Shown here piece after piece: positions 22,359 through 27,340 of a DNA stretch of 27,340 bases. Every line of letters starts with the position of its first letter. Within the stretch, counting starts at the first letter, position 1. The position numbers and the translations under genes are program-made. The stretch comes from a virus, in the IMG/VR virus record IMGVR_UViG_3300020213_000100, positions 1 through 27,340 of that record; one strand, given 5' to 3'. Below the pieces are notes generated by a model, which was not told the origin of the DNA, ran no database searches, and saw nothing but the letters and a program-made list of their open reading frames with translations.

Positions 22359-22734
22359 CCTTCTAATGCTTGGTAGTGCTTTGTATAACAAGATTTCTAC
22401 AGCAGGTACAGTGACTACGTATTATCAAAAAGCACCCCAATCAGGTACACCTCCATTTTGTATTATTTCATTTGTTAATGCAAATGATGATTATGTTTTT
22501 AGTAAAAAAGGTGTACAGGGAGATTACTTTGTAAAGGTAATTTCTGATAAAAACTTTCCAGAGCAAGCGATTGTTTTGTATAGTTCAATTCATGACATTT
22601 TGCAAGATGTGTCTTTAACAATACCAGGGTATTCAGTTATCAAAATTCGACGTGAAAGTTTAGTTCAATATGAAGATCAGTTCCACTTTTGGAACGTTGG
22701 AGGATTGTATAATCTTGAAATTTGGCAAACATAA
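22351..22734 (+). CDS. Tail completion / terminator protein (DUF3168-like)
   Basis: The 127-residue protein starts at TTG 22351 (AAAGGA at 22335-22340), overlapping the gp10-like gene by eight bases; ATG 22366 is a shorter alternative. The pattern LGSALYNKIST, then TPPFCIISFVN, GDYFVKVISDKNFPEQAIVLYSSI and a final strand LYNLEIWQ resembles DUF3168/gp17-type tail completion proteins, which cap the tail tube. Its place just before the tail tube genes fits. Confidence 0.68.
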   Translation: MNDLLMLGSALYNKISTAGTVTTYYQKAPQSGTPPFCIISFVNANDDYVFSKKGVQGDYFVKVISDKNFPEQAIVLYSSIHDILQDVSLTIPGYSVIKIRRESLVQYEDQFHFWNVGGLYNLEIWQT

Positions 22735-22754
22735 TTTTTATAAGGAGTTTTTAA

Positions 22755-23147
22755 ATGGCAGCTTTTTCAGGTACAGCAGGGTCAGTAACTTGTCACACGG
22801 GTGGAACTATTTTAGCCACTTCTATATCAGAGTGGAGCCTAGACGGTAGTATGTCTCCGGTTGAGACTACCTCTTTTGGAGAAGTTTGGGATTCTTTTAT
22901 CCCGAGTGTTCGTAATGCTACAGGTTCATTTAGTGGGAATAGAGAACAGGCAGACACTGGGCAAACAGCGTTAGTAAATAGTTTTCTTGGTGGGTCAGCA
23001 ATTATTTTACGCTTGTATGAGAATGGAACAAAATATTGGTTGGTTGGTACTGCTTATATCACAGGAATTACCAATGGTTTGAGTGTCAAAGGTAAGGGTG
23101 AGACTAGCTTTAATTTTCAGGCCTCTGGTGCTGTTACCTATAACTAA
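22755..23147 (+). CDS. Major tail tube protein, paralogue 1
   Basis: The 130-residue protein should polymerise into the tail tube around the tape measure. It begins MAAFSGTAGSV, has EWSLDGSMSPVETTSFGEVW and SVRNATGSFSG, and ends in VKGKGETSFNFQASG, a pattern typical of small phage tube proteins with a beta-sandwich core. AAGGAG lies seven bases before the ATG. A clear paralogue follows after 27 bases. Confidence 0.78.
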   Translation: MAAFSGTAGSVTCHTGGTILATSISEWSLDGSMSPVETTSFGEVWDSFIPSVRNATGSFSGNREQADTGQTALVNSFLGGSAIILRLYENGTKYWLVGTAYITGITNGLSVKGKGETSFNFQASGAVTYN

Positions 23148-23174
23148 GTTTCAATAACTAAGGGAGGTAACTAA

Positions 23175-23561
23175 ATGGCAGCTTTTTCAGGTACTGCCGG
23201 TAGTGTTCTTCTAGGAGGTGTCGTTATTCCTGTTTCAGAGTGGAGTTTTGATATAAGTATGCCACCTGTTGAAATTACTGCATTTGAAAATGTTTGGGAT
23301 GCGATAATCCCCTCCGTTAGAACTGCCACAGGATCAATAAGTGGTCAGGCCACCGATGGAGGTGGAGGTGGTCAAAACGTAGGAAGAAATAGAATGTTAG
23401 CGGTTGCTGACTATTGCTCTTTAACACTGTATGAGGACGGATCTCGTTTTTGGACAATTGGTAGTGCTTTAGTCACGGGAATGACAACTGGAGTAAGCGC
23501 AAAGGGTAAAGGCGAAATCAGCTTCAATTTTCAAGCAAAAGGTTTGATTACGTACACATAA
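23175..23561 (+). CDS. Major tail tube protein, paralogue 2
   Basis: The 128-residue protein shares MAAFSGTAGSV exactly with its neighbour. It also shares the EWS, PVE, SVR-ATGS-SG, LYE-G, TG-T-G-S-KGKGE-SFNFQA-G blocks, at roughly half identity. It differs in a Gly-rich loop (DGGGGGQNVG) near residue 60 that replaces the DTGQT loop. GGGAGG before the ATG is a strong ribosome site. The two genes arose by tandem duplication, so the tube may be hetero-oligomeric or one copy may be a decoration or a cap. Confidence 0.76.
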   Translation: MAAFSGTAGSVLLGGVVIPVSEWSFDISMPPVEITAFENVWDAIIPSVRTATGSISGQATDGGGGGQNVGRNRMLAVADYCSLTLYEDGSRFWTIGSALVTGMTTGVSAKGKGEISFNFQAKGLITYT

Positions 23562-23572
23562 GGATAAAACTA

Positions 23573-23884
23573 ATGTTGAATAAAAAAGACTTTTTAGCAG
23601 GGATTTGTGGTGATAATGTAGAGTTTAGTATTCCCAATGTAGGGAATGTAATGCTACGATCTTTGACTGTAAAAGAGTTAAAAACAATTGCAAACGACTA
23701 TAAAACGGATGACATAGGTGCTGCTACAGCTACATTGTTATACGGCATGGTAGAACCCAAATTAGATAAATCTGATCTAGAAGCTCTAGAAAGTGCTATT
23801 CCAGGCATCATCATGAATATCTCCAAACGTATTAGTGAATTGTCAGGATTGAATGATACACAAGATACCAATTCCCCAAACTAA
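23573..23884 (+). CDS. Tail assembly chaperone, short form (gpG-like)
   Basis: The 103-residue protein holds the tape measure soluble during tail assembly. It is helical and acidic, with FSIPNVGNVMLRSLTVKELK near the start, and sits between the tail tube and tape measure genes, the fixed place for these chaperones. AAGGA lies eight bases before ATG 23573. The last codons, TCC CCA AAC TAA, contain a -1 slippery site that extends the product into the next frame to 24099. Confidence 0.8.
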   Translation: MLNKKDFLAGICGDNVEFSIPNVGNVMLRSLTVKELKTIANDYKTDDIGAATATLLYGMVEPKLDKSDLEALESAIPGIIMNISKRISELSGLNDTQDTNSPN

Positions 23885-24099
23885 TCTGGGAGTGGCTAAC
23901 GGCTATAAAACCTAATACATCACAAGTTACGCCTACAGACAATTTTCTTTTATTCCAATTAGCAGAGGAGAGATCAATGTCTGTAGGCACTTTATTAAAT
24001 GGTTTAGTCACTCCCTTAACACAGTGTGAGTTAGAAGTTTACAACCAATACACTTTAGTCAAAACTAGATTACATCAGCAAAGTTCAAAGTCAGGTTAA
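23573..24099 (+). CDS. Tail assembly chaperone, frameshifted long form (gpGT-like)
   Basis: A -1 shift at C CCA AAC (23875-23881) avoids the TAA at 23882 and reads on from CTA at 23881. The extension is 72 residues, starting LIWEWLTAIK, including FLLFQLAEERSMSVGTLL, and ending QQSSKSG at the TAA of 24097-24099. This gives a fusion of 175 residues. Lambda gpG/gpGT and many other siphoviruses make such a pair from this position, and the long form binds the tape measure through the extension. The extension has no ribosome site of its own, and the tape measure starts three bases after its stop. Confidence 0.82.
23875..23881 (+). promoter_or_regulatory. Programmed -1 ribosomal frameshift site
   Basis: The heptamer C-CCA-AAC fits X-XXY-YYZ exactly in the zero frame and lies immediately before the TAA stop. 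Any shift fraction that escapes termination joins the 103-residue chaperone to the 72-residue extension. I did not identify a clear downstream hairpin; the nearby stop itself may help. Confidence 0.8.
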
Positions 24100-24102
24100 T
24101 AC

Positions 24103-27100
24103 ATGGCTCCTATCGCAAAACTGTTTGTTGAAGTTGGTTCAAACGTAACCGGCTTTCAACGTGGTATGCAACAAGTACAATCTAATATTCAAGCAACTGC
24201 TAAGTCTGCAAACATCTTGACTACTGCTCTGTCTGTAGGCATTGGTAGTCTTGCTGCTACTGGAGTACAAAGTCTGATCAGTTATGGATCGGAACTTATG
24301 AAAACAGGTATGGGCTTCAATAGCCTAGAGGAAAATTCTACACTGGCTTTCGATACCATGTTGGGCGGGGTTGACAAAGCAAAAGCGCTTTTGAACGATC
24401 TTAGAAGCTTTGCAGAAAGAACTCCGTTTGAACTTCCTGGTTTGATTACTACTTCTCAGAAATTAAAAGCATTTGGTTTTGAAACTGGGAAGATTATACC
24501 AATGCTTACATCGATTGGTAATGCTACAGCAGGTCTTGGAGGGTCACCTGAACTTCTAAATCGAATTACCATCGCACTTGGTCAAATCAGAGCTAAAGGT
24601 AAAATACAAGCTCAAGAAATGATGCAACTTACAGAGGCTGGAATTCCTGCATGGGAAATTTTAGCTAAGAGCATTGGCGTAACGATTCCTGAAGTTATGA
24701 AGCTGTCTGAAAAGGGCGCCATAAAAGCAGATATAGCAATTTCTGGCATCTTGAAAGGACTAGACGAAAGATTTGGCGGGTTAATGGAAAAACAGTCGAG
24801 ATCTTTTACTGGTTTGAATTCTAATTTTAATGACGTTGTTCGATCTCTAGCTGCTCAAGTAACAAAACCTTGGTTTGAGAATGCCAAACGTGGGTTAGAG
24901 AAAATGCTTCAAATCATGCAGTCTGACAAATTCAAAGCATTTTTTGCTACTGTTGTAGCTGGTTCACAGAGGGCATCGAATTTTGTAGCAAAGATAAAAG
25001 GCAAACTACTTGAGCTTGTTGGATCTGGAATCAATCTATTTAGTGGTTTATTTGGCAAGTCATTAGATGAAAAAAGCTTCCTTAGTGTATTTGATGTAAT
25101 CCCTAAAAAAATCAAATCAATCATGGGCTTTATGAAACCTATTGGGGATTTTATATACAATCTTGCTAATAAAGGTTTCAAAATCTTGACAGGAGTATTT
25201 GATGATTTTTATCGATCCTTCAATAAGATAGGGAATCAAAAGTTTTACATGTTCGGAGATATGTCACTACAACAATTTACTACAGGTGTAAAAAGTATTT
25301 TCAAAGATATACAATCGGGTGGTAAGAATCTAAATTACTGGTTGTACACTGCTCCTAAAGCTTTTCAGATGATCACTAGAGTTATTTTGGCATCTAAACA
25401 GATATTCACTTATCTGTCAGGTGAGGGGATTCAATCAACACTTAAAAAGCTAGGGAGTCTTTTTACGGGCTTAGGTAGTATCTTAGCTAAGTTAGTACGA
25501 CCGTTTCGAGAAGCTTTAGGTGGGTTATTTTCCCAATTATCAACCATGAAAAACTTGGGTTTTAGTGATATTTTTGGAGCCGTACTTAGATCGATAGCAC
25601 AAGCTTTTAGCGGATTTTTGACAGTCATTAAAGAGGAATTTTGGCCTACAATCAAAGCGGCTGTAATTTGGGTTTGGGATGCTCTTAGTAAATTTCTATT
25701 ATCGATTGATTGGGCGGGTGTTTGGACTGAAATCATAAGGGGACTTACTTCTATTGCTACATATGTTCAATCAATCAATTGGTCAAAACTTTGGTCATTA
25801 GTTTGGAGTGGGTTAAGCTCCATTGGTACTTTTTTCGTTGAACAAGTTTTTCCTGCTTTAGGAAGTTTCTTTGACTATTTGATAAGTTGGTTTACTGATA
25901 CACAAAAATCCAACTCTTTGTTTAATGCTCTAGCGGCTACTTGGACTTTTGTTAGTGATTGGGCGGGTAAATTATGGGATTGGGTGAATCCAAAATTGGG
26001 TAGTTTATTCGGGTATTTGACTTCCTGGTTTACTAATCCTACAAAACAGCAAAAGTTATATAATGGTTTGGTAGCAACCTGGACTTTCGTAAGTGACTGG
26101 GCGGGTAAATTATGGGATACGATTTCACCCTTTCTTTCTTCAGTTGGTAATAAATTGTATGCTTGGGTGACTAGTAGCTCCTTCGCATCTGCAATCTGGA
26201 ATGGGATTACTACAACTTGGAATTGGATTACAACCTGGGCGGGTAAGTTATGGGATTGGGTGAATCCTTATCTTACAACTTTCTGGAATTATCTAGTTAG
26301 TTGGTTTATTGAACCAACTAAACGTGCTAGTCTCTGGAATGGGATTACTACAACTTGGAATTTTGTTACCCAATGGGCAAGTAGTATTTGGGGTGGGATG
26401 AATCCTTATTTAACTTCTTTTTGGGGTTCTTTGACTTCCTGGTTTACAGATGAAACTAAGAACAAAAAATTAACAGACAGCATTAAAACTACCTGGACAG
26501 GGTTGACTACTTGGGCGTCTAGTCTATGGGGAAATATTTCTCCAAATTTAATAACAATGGCTGGCAATCTGAAAACTTGGATTGAAACCAATTACCCTAA
26601 CTTTGGAACCTGGATCGACAGCTTTATAAAAGTCTCTGGGGATGCTAAAACTCAATGGGAGAAAGATTGGCCGCTAGTTACAACTTCTTTTATTAATTTA
26701 AAAGATACATTGATCAGAGAAATTCCCCTGATCAGAGATGCGCTTAGTAAATTGTTTAAGGAAGAAATCCCTGCTTTGTCTGCTGGAAAGCTGTTTGCGG
26801 GATTTGAAAGAAACCTTGCAGACGTGATCACTTTAGCCCGCCAGTTTATAGTCATTATTAATGAGATGGTAGAGACGACTAAAGCTGCTTTTACTCTAGA
26901 TTTTAACTCGTATGTTCAAAACTCAATTGAATTTGGCAACGCACTATCGGCGTTTTGGGCAACAATAACCGCTAATAATGCTTATTGGAGTTTACAACAA
27001 CAACCTGTGATTACTATACCAGGTCATGCTAAAGGTGGAAATATTGCTAGTTCTGGTTGGAAATTAGTAGGGGAAAAAGGCGCGGAGCTTGTTAAATTAA

Positions 27101-27340
27101 ACAGAGGTGATAGAGTTTATGATCATGGGCAAAGTATGGGAATGTTACAAGAGGTCTCAAACAACTTTTCTGAGGGGTACTCTACCAATCAATCAAATAA
27201 TATTGATAACAAAGTTACAAATATTTCTAGTACATTTAATAGTTTAGTAGAAAAGTTTAGTGAAATTCTTAGTGGTTTAACTACCAATCAATCAAATAAT
27301 ATTGATAACAAAGTTACAAATATTTCTAAGATTGTAAATG
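24103..27340 (+). CDS. Tape measure protein (partial, runs off the window)
   Basis: The open frame continues from ATG 24103 past the end, 1079 codons so far. The N-terminal 250 residues carry the typical tape measure N-domain: AFDTMLGGVDKAKALLNDLRSFAERTPFE, then KLKAFGFE, GQIRAKGKIQAQEMMQLTEAGIPAWEILAK and a helical RFGGLMEKQSRSFTGLNSNF segment. The middle has six 46-residue Trp-rich units (about residues 568-843). Near residue 980 a GHAKGGNIASSGWKLVGEKGAELVKLNRGD stretch matches the Gly-rich tape measure C-terminal motif, and a 33-residue repeat begins after it. The chaperone pair directly upstream supports the call. Tail length will track the length of this protein. Confidence 0.92.
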   Translation, partial: MAPIAKLFVEVGSNVTGFQRGMQQVQSNIQATAKSANILTTALSVGIGSLAATGVQSLISYGSELMKTGMGFNSLEENSTLAFDTMLGGVDKAKALLNDLRSFAERTPFELPGLITTSQKLKAFGFETGKIIPMLTSIGNATAGLGGSPELLNRITIALGQIRAKGKIQAQEMMQLTEAGIPAWEILAKSIGVTIPEVMKLSEKGAIKADIAISGILKGLDERFGGLMEKQSRSFTGLNSNFNDVVRSLAAQVTKPWFENAKRGLEKMLQIMQSDKFKAFFATVVAGSQRASNFVAKIKGKLLELVGSGINLFSGLFGKSLDEKSFLSVFDVIPKKIKSIMGFMKPIGDFIYNLANKGFKILTGVFDDFYRSFNKIGNQKFYMFGDMSLQQFTTGVKSIFKDIQSGGKNLNYWLYTAPKAFQMITRVILASKQIFTYLSGEGIQSTLKKLGSLFTGLGSILAKLVRPFREALGGLFSQLSTMKNLGFSDIFGAVLRSIAQAFSGFLTVIKEEFWPTIKAAVIWVWDALSKFLLSIDWAGVWTEIIRGLTSIATYVQSINWSKLWSLVWSGLSSIGTFFVEQVFPALGSFFDYLISWFTDTQKSNSLFNALAATWTFVSDWAGKLWDWVNPKLGSLFGYLTSWFTNPTKQQKLYNGLVATWTFVSDWAGKLWDTISPFLSSVGNKLYAWVTSSSFASAIWNGITTTWNWITTWAGKLWDWVNPYLTTFWNYLVSWFIEPTKRASLWNGITTTWNFVTQWASSIWGGMNPYLTSFWGSLTSWFTDETKNKKLTDSIKTTWTGLTTWASSLWGNISPNLITMAGNLKTWIETNYPNFGTWIDSFIKVSGDAKTQWEKDWPLVTTSFINLKDTLIREIPLIRDALSKLFKEEIPALSAGKLFAGFERNLADVITLARQFIVIINEMVETTKAAFTLDFNSYVQNSIEFGNALSAFWATITANNAYWSLQQQPVITIPGHAKGGNIASSGWKLVGEKGAELVKLNRGDRVYDHGQSMGMLQEVSNNFSEGYSTNQSNNIDNKVTNISSTFNSLVEKFSEILSGLTTNQSNNIDNKVTNISKIVN
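25804..26631 (+). repeat. Six 138-bp repeats coding 46-residue Trp-rich units
   Basis: TGG codons that open each unit lie at 25804, 25942, 26080, 26218, 26356 and 26494, exactly 138 bases apart. A unit reads roughly W-T-F-V-S-D-W-A-G-K-L-W-D, then VNPKLGSLFGYLTSWF, then a charged loop and a helix. The copies are diverged (some share WAGKLWD exactly), and the array ends at 26631, where no seventh TGG is found. Confidence 0.88.
27182..27328 (+). repeat. 48-bp perfect direct repeat in the tape measure C-terminal part
   Basis: Bases 27182-27229 are identical to 27281-27328 (48 of 48), 99 bases apart, so the coding period is 33 residues (TNQSNNIDNKVTNIS at the start of each). The second copy reaches the end of the window, so the array may continue. 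Confidence 0.88.

Noticed and set aside
24909-26855. Several reverse-strand frames of 60-100 codons in the tape measure region
   Set aside because: They lie opposite a continuous tape measure frame and show no domain.
1-27340. CRISPR array or insertion sequence
   Set aside because: No regularly spaced short repeats with unique spacers and no transposase were found; the repeats seen are coding tandem units or small hairpins.

Overview
The window is one end-to-end coding stretch of a tailed double-stranded DNA phage (siphovirus-like layout), AT-rich, with every supported gene on the + strand. No integrase, repressor or lysis gene is visible. The host cannot be named from sequence alone. A lipobox peptide and consensus sigma70-type promoters point to a bacterium. 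The Pro/Thr-rich linker and short C-terminal tail of the glycosidase at 16774 recall secreted proteins of Chloroflexota, but that is a weak hint.

Region 1 (1-7960), DNA metabolism: a 595-base leader full of inverted repeats ends in a good promoter. It is followed by an HNH endonuclease-like gene, two small genes, a zinc-ribbon/TOPRIM primase-like protein, an unknown protein and a clear terminator. Next come a RuvC-like resolvase, a DnaB-like helicase, a family A DNA polymerase with proofreading domain, a Dam-type adenine methyltransferase-like protein, a small membrane protein and a 5' nuclease, closed by a second terminator.

Region 2 (7975-16762), packaging and head: a consensus promoter starts a new unit with a zinc-ribbon peptide, then a membrane-anchored caspase/CHAT-like protein, small and large terminase, portal, MuF-like protein, a tiny lipoprotein, two small unknowns, scaffold, major capsid protein, a probable decoration protein, a head-tail connector and a head-closure protein. 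Two internal gaps carry promoter-like sites overlapped by inverted repeats.

Region 3 (16774-21936), inserted cargo: a glycosidase (GH128/Asl1-like), a GT4 glycosyltransferase, a GT2 glycosyltransferase, a CmoB-like methyltransferase, a radical SAM protein and a polyprenol-phosphate-mannose-synthase-like GT2. They lie tightly packed between the head-closure gene and the next neck gene, where phages normally have contiguous connector genes. The six may together build or remodel a glycan on the virion or the host surface.

Region 4 (21981-27340), neck and tail: HK97 gp10-like protein, tail-completion protein, two tandem paralogous tail tube proteins, a tail assembly chaperone with a textbook -1 frameshift site (C CCA AAC) giving a 175-residue fusion, and a tape measure protein that runs off the window. 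The tape measure holds six exact 46-residue Trp-rich units and, at the window edge, the start of a 33-residue repeat.

The observations most worth following are the phage-borne caspase-like protein beside the terminase genes, the glycan/radical-SAM cassette splitting the connector genes, the small lipoprotein hidden between head genes, and the repeat-rich leader.
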